Positions 1 to 15,064 of a stretch of 64,000 nucleotides of DNA are shown here, in pieces. The position numbers were made by a program, and so were the translations under genes. The stretch spans positions 9,222,283-9,286,282 of the forward strand of contig CM075852.1 of the NCBI GenBank assembly GCA_037975125.1, given 5' to 3'. The DNA comes from Latrodectus hesperus (taxonomy: Eukaryota; Arthropoda; Arachnida; Araneae; Theridiidae). How positions within the stretch are numbered: position 1 is the first letter of the stretch; each line of letters starts with the position of its first letter. A model generated the notes under the pieces. That model made no database searches. It worked only from the letters and a program-made list of their open reading frames with translations, and was not told where the DNA came from.

Positions 1-412
1 AGCAGGGAAGTTTTCTTTAAGCACTTTTATATAACATAATATTATGCAAAAGAATGTTAGGCATGGAATGCATCTGGATTTTTAGAATAAAAAATAATAA
101 ACCTTTGTTTATAATATCAGTAACGTGAATATTGTAACATACCTTTCATAATAACATTTAGCGCACAATTTTCTCCAAAAACTCATCCATATGAATTTTT
201 TTTTCAGTAAATGCATCATGAGTACATGTCTTTCAACATGACACCAGTAAAAATAAAAATTTCTTTATGTGTGTGTGTGTGAATCTTTATTAACACTCAT
301 TCGTTGTTTAATAAACAGAGCTACATATTCATAGCAAGAATTAATGAAGATAAATTATAATATAGATGGGCTTGTAAATGAAACAACAATATCATTTTAA
401 ATTTTAATCCTA

Positions 413-1301
413 TTAGGTTGGTGCGTATGAAATGTCGAATTCTTAAGTGATTGTATAAAACTGCATATCTTTCTTCAAAAGCTGTTTATTCAAAGTATGC
501 TCCATTGGCTTCAATACACTTCTCCCAACGAGATTTTAAAGCGTAGATGCCTGTCTTAAAAAAATTTTGGTCTTTAGAATTAATAAACTCTGATATCGAG
601 TTTTTTAGACTGTCTTCATTTTCATAGTGTTTGCCCCTTAAAAACAGCTCTAAATGCTTGAAAAAATGAAAATCGGTCGGCGAGAGATCCGGTGAATAGG
701 GTGGATGCTGCAATGATGAGCATACGTTTAACCGATCCAGCTTATTTCGCTCTGTCAGTGCGTGCGGTACCCACTTGTCCATTTTCTTAACCTTGCCAAT
801 CTCAGAAAGGTGTCTCAATATCGTTGTATGGTCAACTTTCATCCTGATAGCAAGTTCCCTCGTGGATACGGCTGGATCCGCTTCCACTAGAGCCTTCAGG
901 TCATCATTCTTCACAGACGTTTTGGGTCTTCCGCGCGGCTCATTTTGCAGTGGAAAATCGCCAGTCCGAAATTTTTCGAACCAACGCTGCACTTTCCGAT
1001 CGTTAATCGTATTCTCCCCAAACGCTTGGTTTATGTTGCGTGCAGCTTTTGCAGCACTATTACCAAGTTTGTACTCATATAAGAAAATGACGCGAATGTC
1101 GGCAGAATTCATATCGGCAATAAACTCAAAAGAAATAAAAAAGGGAAGACCTTCGAGAAAACCTATTTTGCTGAAATGAGTCTCTGGCAATGGACAATAC
1201 GAGTATGAATGAGGTTATGCCAAATACAAAAGTATAACGAAAACAGGGAGGAAAACGTCCGCATGTAAAGAGAATCCGACATTTCATACGCACCAACCTA
1301 A
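413..1301 (-). mobile_element. Mariner-family DNA transposon, internally deleted
   Basis: The element has 31-bp terminal inverted repeats (413-443 and 1271-1301; both read TTAGGTTGGTGCGTATGAAA at the outer end, one mismatch in total). It is flanked on both sides by the TA target duplication that mariners produce (411-412 and 1302-1303). At 889 bp it is about 400 bp shorter than a typical 1.3-kb mariner. The loss lies in the middle of the transposase gene, so it is non-autonomous. The nearly identical ends suggest fairly recent movement, using transposase supplied by another copy. Confidence 0.93.
486..1112 (-). pseudogene. Mariner transposase with in-frame central deletion
   Basis: Reading starts at the ATG at 1112 (MNSADIRVIFLYEYKLG) and stays open for 208 codons. 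The N-terminal helix-turn-helix DNA-binding half is complete, including RKVQRWFEKFRTGDF and HTTILRHLSEIGKV. The mariner motif WVPHALTERNKLDR follows. The protein then jumps, near position 710, to the HPPYSPDLSPTDFHFF segment that holds the third catalytic aspartate. The region carrying the first two catalytic aspartates (the GDEKW and HDNARPH region of the family) is gone, about 130 residues. The deletion keeps the reading frame, so a DNA-binding but catalytically dead protein could still be made. A longer reading frame from 1190 begins with a non-ATG codon and lies mostly in untranslated element sequence. Confidence 0.9.
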
Positions 1302-1303
1302 TA

Positions 1304-2713
1304 TAAGCAGAAATTTATGTGGAACCTATGCAATTTGTAAATTCCTTTCTCATTAAATTCATTTATTATTTTACATTTAGTAGTAAGTGTATCCTTTTAA
1401 ATAAGCCCTAGATTTTTCCATTAATGATTTTGCTCAGGTAAAACTCATCAGGATGCTTCTTCTATTGCAACAACTTCTGAAACGTAATACCATCAGTAAC
1501 TGGTCAGATAATATTCTTTTTAAAAGACAAGGAAATCGAAATTAGATTTATCTCATTCTCAGGAGACATAAAACATCTGAAATAGTTTTGAGTGATATCA
1601 TAAAATTCTTAAAACTGATACTTTATTTCATGTGGATTCTTTATCTATTAAAAATAATAAATGTAGCTCCAAATGTTTCTCTGCAAATAAATAAAGCATT
1701 GTATAAAAGTCTATTTTTCCATTTGAGTTTCAAAATTGAATGCTATATAAAAAACAGTACTATGTTATACTCTACAAATGTGTATGTTGTGTGTGCCAAG
1801 TAATATAAAATGTCGTTCGTGTGTACCAAAATTATATATTGTTCTTAGTAGATTTGAACTTTAAGAATTTTGATTATCATAAGAAATGTGGAGGGATCAG
1901 CCAAAGAAAAGAAGAAGTAGCAAGAAAATGGTGACTTGTCAATCACCCAACAATAAATGTTTCTTATAATAAAAATCAAAAACCAATGAATTTGAATCAA
2001 ATACCAATAGATATTTTTCAAATTCATTGGCTGTGATTGGAATCAAAAAGCAATAAATTTGAAAAATTATATTAGGCTTAGGAAAGTCAGATTATTGAAG
2101 TATAATCTTTACAGCAGTTAAAATAACAATATGCAATGACAAATATTACAGTGAAACTCTAATCTTTCGTGGATACAAGGACGTTAAATTTAATGTACTT
2201 CAGTTTATTGCTTTCAAACTCAGCAGCTTAATACATTCGTTCATGTATCTAAGAGAAAAGTATATCTGTATTGAAGTAGTGATCATATTAAGAAAAAGTG
2301 TACATATTTAAATGAGAAGTCCTATCTGTGTGTGTAAAATTTTGGACGACTGTAACACATCGACTCTCATTTGAAAGAGAAATTGCAAAGCAAAAATTTC
2401 ACAGATGTTTGTATTCCAGTTGTGCAACTAATGAAACTATGAAATGTAAATAAAAAATAATATTTTTCTCTTCATCACATTACATGCAAAGCAGACAAAC
2501 ATGATTTTTAACAATATGATAAGAACACTAACAATATCACGTGGAAATTACCTTGTTTCTTTTTAAATAAAATCCAAGTCTATATTATTCACTATTTTTC
2601 AAATTCATGATTCTATAATTATTTCAAACACTTTCATTTTCCTATACATTGAATGGTGTTTCTGTTATTTGTTGTATGTTATTCAGATGAGTGACCTCTC
2701 TCATTGCTATATT
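1304..2713. other. AT-rich intergenic or intronic DNA
   Basis: No gene recognised. The only structure seen is a perfect 14-bp inverted repeat (1983-1996 and 2017-2030) with a 20-base spacer. Confidence 0.6.
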
Positions 2714-2991
2714 AAGGTTTCCACACCTGGAACCAGGGGGTACGTGTACCTTCCTGGGGCTTGAGCACAGCCACCAGGCGCGTCGGCAGGTGGTGGATAG
2801 CCGAACGTCCTGTAGGAATGACAGGATAGCCTTGAATATAGAATCAGAGTCCACGAACCAGCTCCTGTAAACCCTGGTGTTATGCGATCCGTGCCTAGGG
2901 CTAATTGGCACCGCGGTATTGGTGTCTTAACGGAGCCTCTAGTTGCTTGGCGAACTTCTAGAGTAATTTGCCTTGCCCAGTAACTCAGGCA

Positions 2992-3225
2992 ATGCTGGGT
3001 GGACTTATATTACCTGAGCTTTTTAATTGTTATCTTGTGGCTGAAAAGACACAAGAAGTAACAAACCTTTCTGCATTTGCAGGTGAAGCCTCTAAAGTAG
3101 ACCTTGCTGAAAAAGACAAGGGAACTCAGAGGCAATCTTGTAAAGGGGCAGCAATGAATCCTTCACTTGAGGTAGAAATTACCTCTAAACCATCTTCTTC
3201 TGGAAAGTCGGGAAGCTATTCCTAG
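2992..3225 (+). pseudogene. LINE ORF1-like N-terminal fragment
   Basis: An open stretch from the ATG at 2992 (MLGGLILPELFNCYL) to TAG at 3223-3225, 77 codons, rich in Lys, Ser and Glu in its second half. It has no recognised domain. It is assigned to ORF1 only by position: it follows the GC-rich leader of the element and precedes the deletion junction. It is probably a truncated ORF1 and could also be leader sequence that is open by chance. Confidence 0.45.
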
Positions 3226-3246
3226 CATGACTGACTTTCTGACCAG

Positions 3247-3453
3247 ATGGGACTGTTTCAGCAAGACCTTATCTGCTGGAAATGTCATATGCAAGAGGAA
3301 ATGGCAGAGCATGTCATTTACGAATGTGAGGCTCTTGCCCTCCCTAAATTAACTTCTTTAGGCTTCATCCATACTAGAGAGTTACACCTAGACTCCATTA
3401 AAGGGTTATCGGACTTTGTTAGTAAAGTGGGTGACCCGAGCAACTGGAACTAG
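3247..3453 (+). pseudogene. C-terminal end of LINE ORF2 (zinc-binding tail)
   Basis: 68 codons ending at TAG 3451-3453. It contains CWKCHMQEEMAEHVIYEC, a C-x2-C-x8-H-x4-C zinc-binding motif typical of the tail of ORF2 in Jockey-like LINEs, and ends GDPSNWN. All upstream ORF2 domains are lost to the internal deletion. The same tail occurs at 21543-21748 with a handful of substitutions. Confidence 0.8.
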
Positions 3454-3551
3454 GAAACATTGGGTTTGGAGTTAATGGTACAAAATGCTGATAAAAGCAG
3501 AGGTGCCCAATGACATACAAACTCAATTTTAAGAAGAAGAAGGTTTCCACA

Positions 3552-5460
3552 ATTTACTTAAAATTTATACTATCAAAACATTATTTACATAGGTTGAAAT
3601 TATTCATCAATAACTTCAGACAATTGGTATGATATGTTGGTAACCTAATGGAGAAAATAATCTTTCTTGTGATTGAAAGCTAGCAAATCTTACGCCAGAC
3701 ATAAATAAAATGCAAGATTTTGAGAGATCTATTTCGCATCAGAAGTTCTGTGGGGTCTAATGTTCTTTCGTTAATGCAGAATAAAAAAATGACTCAAGTT
3801 AATAGACATCATAATCTGGACAAGGTTCAAAATTCTGATGCAGGTTGTTATTTGTTGGCTCCAGTAGGCAAAATAGAGAGCCTGAAAAATAATGTCATAG
3901 CAATTTTACATTTATGAATATCCAGTTCATCCTCTTTTGTTAATGTTTTATTATTTACAACTGTTGTGTGGATATTGCGCTTCTTTAAATAACAATTCAC
4001 AAGCGTTATTTGTACACCATTCTGTTGATGTCTTCGCTATTTATTATACAATAATTACGATAGCATAAGGTGGTGTTTTTACTGTCTCAATTACATCTCA
4101 TTATGATGCATATGATGTCACCCATATTGATGAATATAATTTTCAAAAATTCTGCCACTTTAATCAGCTATTTTTCCACCACAATGTGAGCTTCAGCAAA
4201 TTCATCTAAATCCTTGACTTTGCACACATTATAATGAACAGGAATGTCTTCGATTTATTTTATCGCAAAAATCTCAATTGCACAAACTTTTCTATGATTG
4301 ATTTACTTTACATTGGCATCTAGCTTCATAGATTATGGTAATTTGGATAGCTTGAAAGCATAGTAGTTTGGAATGGTTAAAGTATCACTTTTATATTGCA
4401 TAAGTACAGTTTTTTCAGTAGACTTAGTCGAACATGGACTTATTGAGCGAGAAACATTACACCTAAAATCACATTAGGATACAGCTTTTTCTTTAGTTAA
4501 AGTAGCGCAGAGAAGATTAAGTTAGAGAGCTTAGATGTCCACTTTGTCACTTCATCCTGATTCAAAATTACTCTGTAGACGTCCGAATTAACAGTTTCAG
4601 CTGTCAGAAATTGTATAACGAAAATTTCATATTAACTAAACTTAACCTTTATCTAGCACCAAAAGAAATGTTGCGTTCAATAGTTCATATGGACAAAATC
4701 CTTAACACGTAAATTTCTCAGTGAGAAACTAATATTTTCACTATGGCTGTGAAAACAATATTTAGTTGTTGCTTTTAGTATGAATTTAATAATTATAATA
4801 TTTAAATATATAACAAGGAAAATAATTATTCAGTTTATAGAAAGTAAATATTATTTTTATTGTGAGACAGTATATACATTTGTTTTATTCAATAAAACCA
4901 CTGTAACTTAAAACAATATATTTAAATTAGTAGTTTATTAGTTGACTACACAATCATAATTGTTAAAATAAGATAAAGTTCATTCACGATCTTTGTTTGA
5001 AAATTACAAGCTTTAAATATTTATACTATGTTATTTGCCTATCTGTCATGACTACTGTGCAAAAAATATAAATTACTTTTATCTAAACTTTTAGTTTATA
5101 ATTATTAGATTGTTCATTTGTTCAAGATAACAAAATCTCTCCAACCCAAAATATATTAAAGACTAGGGGACCAAGACCACCTCCCTTCACGGGTCGTGGT
5201 TTCCAATAAAAGAAACATGCACCTAATTTTTTTGAAAAAAATTATAAAAATTAAATTCACTATTTTTAAGTATTTTAATTATTTACTTCACTTTGTTAAT
5301 GAATCTGTGCTTCACTATGAAATGATGTCTCACATATAAATAAGTTGAAAGCAAACAAATTAAAGTATAGAACGCATAAAACTTCTATTTAATTTTAAAA
5401 TTATTATATATTGAAATCCTCGTACCTTTAATCAGCATTACATGATGATTCTGATTAGTG
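3552..5460. other. AT-rich DNA, no gene recognised
   Basis: Short open stretches (for example 3720-3917) have no recognisable domain. The segment 4000-4680 is slightly GC-richer and may be an old decayed repeat, but I could not identify it. At 5160-5215 a small GC-rich patch contains an imperfect inverted repeat (ACCAC and GTGGT arms). Confidence 0.5.
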
Positions 5461-5625
5461 GTAACCAAGTTGGCTGAAAAATGGTTGGAGCTCTGACCTT
5501 CGGCTTAAGAATTTGCGTGTTCGAGTCATCCTTTAGCATGGACACTGATCATGGTTCTGAGTCTAAGTTGAACGTAAAATTATGGTTAACCTTCGGGTAT
5601 ATCAAATGACAGTTGATAAACAAAC
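5461..5625 (+). mobile_element. tRNA-derived SINE (probable)
   Basis: The start resembles a tRNA. An A-box-like segment (TTGGCTGAAAAATGG) is followed by an anticodon-arm-like TCTGACCTTCGGCTT, similar to an arginine tRNA with TCG, and a B-box-like GTGTTCGAGTC at about 5518-5528. The body continues and ends near an A-rich AAACAAACAAA tail at about 5615-5625. No target duplication was found, so the limits are approximate. It is a transposed repeat and not a working tRNA gene, because the arms do not pair properly. Confidence 0.5.
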
Positions 5626-7034
5626 AAATGAAACTAACTTCCATGAGTAGCGTGATGGGAAAATCAAAAAAGCTTTCGCTGCATAATAGAAATGCGATAC
5701 CGTATATACTTTTTTCTTTATTTGTAACGATTACGTATTTATTTCAATTTTAAAGTAAGAAAAAGAGCCATACACTTATTTTCATGAAGTTAGAAGTATT
5801 CTGGTCAATATTTATGCATCATGGCATATGGAATACGATAAAAATTTAAATTACTGTTAACAATGGTTTAAATTAGCTATAAATGCCTTTATCAAATTTT
5901 CGATATCAATCAATACTATGTTTCAAATTAACTAATAGCAATTTTCTACTGTAAGTTTTACCACATTCTATGTTCACGTATGAATCTTGAATAAATATTT
6001 GAAGGTCACATATAATAAGCAATTTGTTCATGTACATAGAATTGCGATTTTATTTGTATTCATTTACACATATATTCAAGTTTAACAATTATGGGGAGTG
6101 ATTCAGATTTTGAAACTAAAAATGTAAGCGGTTTAATTAAAATGCGACTAAATCCTAGTACCGTCTGCAGGTATCAAATAAAACAATGCTATTTATTACC
6201 GTGCCAGAATATTTTATTTCACAAGATGTATTTCCACATGCACGTGAGTCTTCTGAAATTCTATGACTTGATAAATTCCAATGAGAGGGAAATTAAATTG
6301 GAATTTTAAATAACGTATTGAACTCGAACTACATACTAGGATTTTAACAAAAATAAGTTTCACTTAACATCAACTTGTTTTTCAAAGATTGAAATATGTG
6401 CAATTCTTTCTTTCCTTTTAAACTCTCTTTCATCAAATCATCTTCGTCTTTTAAATGTCTTTACGCATCTCTTTAAAAATCTAAAAATATTTTCAGAGCT
6501 GAATAATCTATTGCTATATCTAGAATATTTTCTAGATAATCTTTTATTCAACTGTAAAGCGTATCAGTAAGTTTCAAACAAACAAAAACGGTCAAAATAG
6601 GAAGTAACTTTAAACTTAATTTATTGCTTTTCGAGAGAAAATGAAAGATCCTTCGAATACTTTAGCGTCACCCACGATGCAAACATTGTATTATATTTCA
6701 ATCTGATATTTCAAACATGCAATTCTCAAAAATGTCGTAATTCACTCAGCATTGGGGGAGAGGAAATTGCAAATAATGTTAGCAAAATAAATAACATTTT
6801 ATGAAAAAAATCTTGGTATTCTATACTCATTGCAAGCATCCATCATTTTGATAGATTTTAGATGATAGGAGAAAATATGGTGCAAAATTACCAGTATCCT
6901 GTGTTCAGCAATTTTCCTTTCGTTTTTATACTTGAACAAAAACTTTCTTTAAATAAATATATTATGTCAAATTTTCTTTAGATTTAGAAATAACAACATA
7001 TCAAAGAAAATGTTTCAATCCAATTTTTACAAAT
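5626..7034. other. AT-rich DNA, no gene recognised
   Basis: Includes a 72-codon open stretch at 6091-6309 with no recognised domain and base composition like its surroundings; treated as chance. Confidence 0.55.
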
Positions 7035-7042
7035 TTCAAAAT

Positions 7043-7126
<84 letters not shown>

Positions 7127-7129
7127 ATT

Positions 7130-7172
<43 letters not shown>
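7035..7172. repeat. (TA)n microsatellite inside a palindrome
   Basis: (TA)39 at 7046-7123 is flanked by perfect 11-bp inverted arms (7035-7045 TTCAAAATTAC and 7124-7134 GTAATTTTGAA). A second (TA)n run follows to 7172. The whole 7035-7134 is one 100-bp perfect palindrome. Confidence 0.95.
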
Positions 7173-7174
<2 letters not shown>

Positions 7175-9583
7175 GCATAAATCATGTTGCATAATAATGT
7201 AGAGAATCTAATAGTTTTTTTTTTTAATTAATAGCATTTACACATTTTGTCTTGTTTAAAACAAATTATATATACTTCATTTATTACATCTATTTATCTA
7301 TTTTTTAGAAGATTCTAATTGAAAAAAGTGTTTTAAAATGTATAAAAAATATATCTAAATGAGCAAATTTTATTAATTTATTCTGTTTATAAACTTATTT
7401 TATCAAATTATTAGTTTCACTCTTTTCAAATTATTATCTTAAAAAATTAAAATTCAATGATTATATAATTAACAAATTTAGATTAATAGTTTTTCCTTAA
7501 TAATGCAAAGAGCAATTATTGTTTGATTTGTATATCGTATGTTTTCGGAGTGAGTTTTTTTGATTTGTTTAATTTCTTGTCTTTTAAATTATTAATAAAA
7601 TTTTATTATAATGCACTTTTAGATTATCTGACTTTAAATATTTCGGTTGTATTTTTAATTGTAATTCATTCCAAGAAAAAATCTTTCTCTTAAAGTTTGA
7701 ACCCTTAAGAAAAAAATTAATTAATTAAATAGTGAATAATATAAAGCCCAAGTAAGAATAATTGTCGAGAATAAAAATAAAATTTATATTGTGCTGCACT
7801 GTACAATTTTTACATTATAAAGCTTTTTAAATCCAGCCCTACTATATGAGTTCAATTTAGTATTCTTTACAAAACAAATTCATAAAATTTCCTCACTGTT
7901 TTAAAATGATGAAGGAAGTCGTCGCATTAGAACTTAATAGTTAATTTTATGTAAAATGAACCAAATATGGATTTTATATCATTAAACATTTGAAACTCTT
8001 TTGTATCAAAATTTTTATCCTCTTACAAGGTATATTGAATAAAAGAAACAATTATAAAGTATATATGGTATATCAAAGAATATCAAAGAAAGTTGTTTTC
8101 CAGTGGGACTGCGAAGAAAACGGTCAGCAACTCAAGTTTTCATAACTTCCGGATAGATAGAGAGCTGGAGCCAGTGACCAACGGGGGTTTGAAGTTTACG
8201 TTACATCGGAGAATAAACAAGAACACTGTATTGAAAGTTGAAACTTTATGGATTAAAGACAAGAAGAAAGTTTTGACATTGAGTAGAGGTGACGTACGTT
8301 ATCAAAAAAATTTACTTCATAATACCTTAGAAAAAGTTGCGTCTAGCAAAAATGTTTTGAACTAAAAAAATTACTATAAAGATTAATATGTCTGAGAAAT
8401 AATGCGTGAAATAAATAAAAATGAACGGCAGAAGAGATACTTATATAGAGGATTAAATGAATAACTTCTTAAGTCATGTTAGAAACTATTTAGATAATTG
8501 TAACTCAAGTTTACATCTTTTTGAAACTTAAATGAACAAATTAATTTACCTTACTTGTAACTCTTTATATCAAGTCTTGTAACTTTTTCTAAATTTAAAA
8601 TAAAATATATTTTCTAAGAATAAATCTAATATTTTTTCCAATGTAATTTATACTTATTGGAAAAAATAGTAATTAATTTCCCTCAGTCCTATTTTAAGTG
8701 AGTAAAAATTTTAAAAAGCATTTGAAAAAATTTAATAAAAACGTTTTTATGAGATAAAAATAAAATTTTCATATCCGTTGTTCCTGACAGCTTAATAAAA
8801 AAAGTATCATTTGAAAATAATTTGTACTTTATCTTACTGTTCCAAAGTTATTTCTCGAAAGGTTTTACGAGACAATAAATAATTTAGATTTATTTTTAGG
8901 CACAAAATACATACTTTTTATTCCTTGTTATTTCTGCAAAATGAATAATGTGTTTAAATATTATAACTTAAATAATTTAAATCATTAATTTAAGCATTCG
9001 ATTTTATTCTAAGAATAAAGTACTCGTAAGTATTCCCAAAATCAAAGAAATTTTTGTTACTTACTATAATAATGTTTAAAACACAAGTTTGACCATCTAC
9101 TAATACACTATCAAAGATCTCATTGTGTTAATTGTTAATTTAACTCAACACATTTATAAATTCAATTATCTTTTTCAATTTGAGAATATTTGAACTTAAT
9201 CGATATTTAAATTCAACTATCTCATTAGAAAGATAAATATTTTTCAAGTTTAAATATTAACAAGGTACAGATAATCACAAACTTATTTATTAGCATTAAA
9301 TTTTTGTTCAGTAAAATCTATGTTTATTGATTACTTTTCATATCAATTTGATTTAGCATCATACAATATGAGTATATAAATTATTGGAATCTAACACATT
9401 AAAATAGTCTTAAAAAATGAAAAAATTAACAGAAAAAGAATGACTCACCAGATTTAGCCAAATATATTTATGTAAAGGCCCTATTTAGTTGCAACTTAGC
9501 AAAAAAAAAATAAATAAAATAAAAATCCATGTCTAAAAATGTAGAAAAAAATCAATTTTATTTTTACTTAACCTATATATAAA

Positions 9584-9588
<5 letters not shown>
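7173..9588. other. AT-rich DNA with one GC-richer open stretch
   Basis: Nothing recognised except an unusual open segment at about 8103-8365, whose base composition is richer than its flanks (see findings). The rest is low-complexity A/T sequence. Confidence 0.5.

Positions 9589-9662
<74 letters not shown>
9589..9662. repeat. (TA)37 microsatellite
   Basis: Uninterrupted TA dinucleotide run. Confidence 0.97.
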
Positions 9663-9664
<2 letters not shown>

Positions 9665-9730
9665 TTTAATATAATACAATACTGCGAAAATCACTTATAA
9701 TCAGATATTATATTAATATATAATATATTG

Positions 9731-9966
9731 TACCCTCCTTTTAAATAGTGAGCCCTTGATATTTAGAAGCAGGGCCCATTAAGAAGATTCCAGGCTTGGC
9801 CTGCTATCCCTAGATATATCTCATTTCACATAGAGGATATTACTTTCTCTATATATTTTAAGTGCCCCAGCAATTGTTAGTGAACACCACGTATCTTTGT
9901 AATGGTCGAGATTCGAATTCACTACTTTTCGATAGCTACGCCTTAACCAACGTGACCCCACAGTCA
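9731..9966 (-). mobile_element. tRNA-derived SINE, 236 bp
   Basis: On the minus strand the head reads GGTCACGTTGGTTAAGGCGT (A-box TGGTTAAGGCG) and then ATTCGAATCTC (B-box) before CGACC, which can pair with the initial GGTC as an acceptor stem. This resembles a serine or leucine tRNA. The flanks carry an 11-bp direct repeat with one mismatch (9720-9730 ATAATATATTG and 9967-9977 ATAATATTTTG), consistent with a retrotransposition target duplication. The body has no coding capacity. Confidence 0.65.
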
Positions 9967-9977
9967 ATAATATTTTG

Positions 9978-13864
<3,887 letters not shown>

Positions 13865-15060
13865 ATTTTGTTAACGGAATGAAAATGAAATGAATCTGCC
13901 AAAATATTTCATACTTAAACAGTTTTTACTACCTTTTTTTGAAGGAAGGGAGAGTCACACACTTTATTGAAAAATTTTATTTATGGATTCACATAAAACT
14001 GTAACGGTCTGTAACATAAGAAGTAGAATTATTTATGCCTTTCCTTGTTAGAGAAATAAATTTGAAAGAAATAGACACATGGAAAATAAATGTATTTGAA
14101 ATACCATTATAATGCATAAGTTAAAATTCCTCCTGAAATATAATTTTAAATAGTTCATAATATAGGAAATATAGAGGAAACATTTCATGTCTAATGTTTA
14201 CCGTGGAATACAATATTTATAATATAAGAATTTGATACAAGAAAAATAAAATAAATGAATAAAAAATATTAAGGAAACATTACGAACAAACAATGCCACA
14301 TTTGCAATTATCTTATATTCCACATGAACACTTTATCCTAAATTGAACTAGTAACCCTCAATATTGATTTGACCTCCATCTATAAAGAGGAACGTCTAGC
14401 TGCATTATTCTCGATGGGGAACTTAAGATTGTAACTCCAACTCTGAAGCATTCATTGAAGTCTGATAATGATCTATCTGAAATTAATCCAGAGTTGAAAT
14501 TAATTTCTCTTGCTTGTGTTGACACCATCTTGTAACAAACTTGGCTTAATCCATATCACTAGCGAAATTTTACTATAGTTATTTATAAAAATAGATATTG
14601 AATCAAAAGTTGACTCCACACGTATCAGGTAAGATGAATTCTGAGTAGATAAAAGGTATGAATAGGAGACACGAATAATTTCTCTAATTTGCTCAGTTTA
14701 ATACACATATATTATCTCTCATTTGCAGTATTTTTCATTGTCTCTTATTTATAAGATCATGTATTTTAAAACCAATTAGAGTTATAGAAGCAAAATTATT
14801 TGTAAATGCTATTCAAAATTATTATTCAGTTGTATAAGGCAAAAGAAAGAACTGAAAAAAATTAATATTACTATTTTATTAAAAAAACATTCTAATTCTT
14901 TCAATACCTACTGAGCACAGATTTTGTAAGAAGTTTTGTTTAAAAGTTGTTGACAAAAAGTAAGAAATATATATTTCACTAATATTCATAGGTGAATTGA
15001 AAGATCAAACTTTGAACAGTGACTCTTTTTTTACACTGCTGAATAACATTAATGAACTCA
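13865..15060. other. AT-rich DNA, no gene recognised
   Basis: At 14330-14560 the composition is more balanced, but no reading frame or repeat motif is recognised. Confidence 0.5.
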
Positions 15061-15064
15061 TGAC

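Larger units (their letters stand above)
2726..3539 (+). mobile_element. Non-LTR retrotransposon (LINE), internally deleted, with target-site duplication
   Basis: This GC-rich island is flanked by a perfect 12-bp direct repeat AAGGTTTCCACA (2714-2725 and 3540-3551) and ends in a short (AAG)n tail, the hallmark of target-primed reverse transcription. The 5' part holds a leader and the start of an ORF1-like frame. At about 3240 it jumps to the last 300 bp of the element, including the end of ORF2. Reverse transcriptase, endonuclease and RNase H are missing. The 3' end is about 94% identical by eye to 21543-21830. Because the duplication encloses both ends, the deleted form was itself copied and inserted as a unit. 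Confidence 0.85.

Noticed and set aside
775..1179. Plus-strand frame over the mariner at 413-1301
   Set aside because: Antisense shadow of the transposase; no recognised domain.
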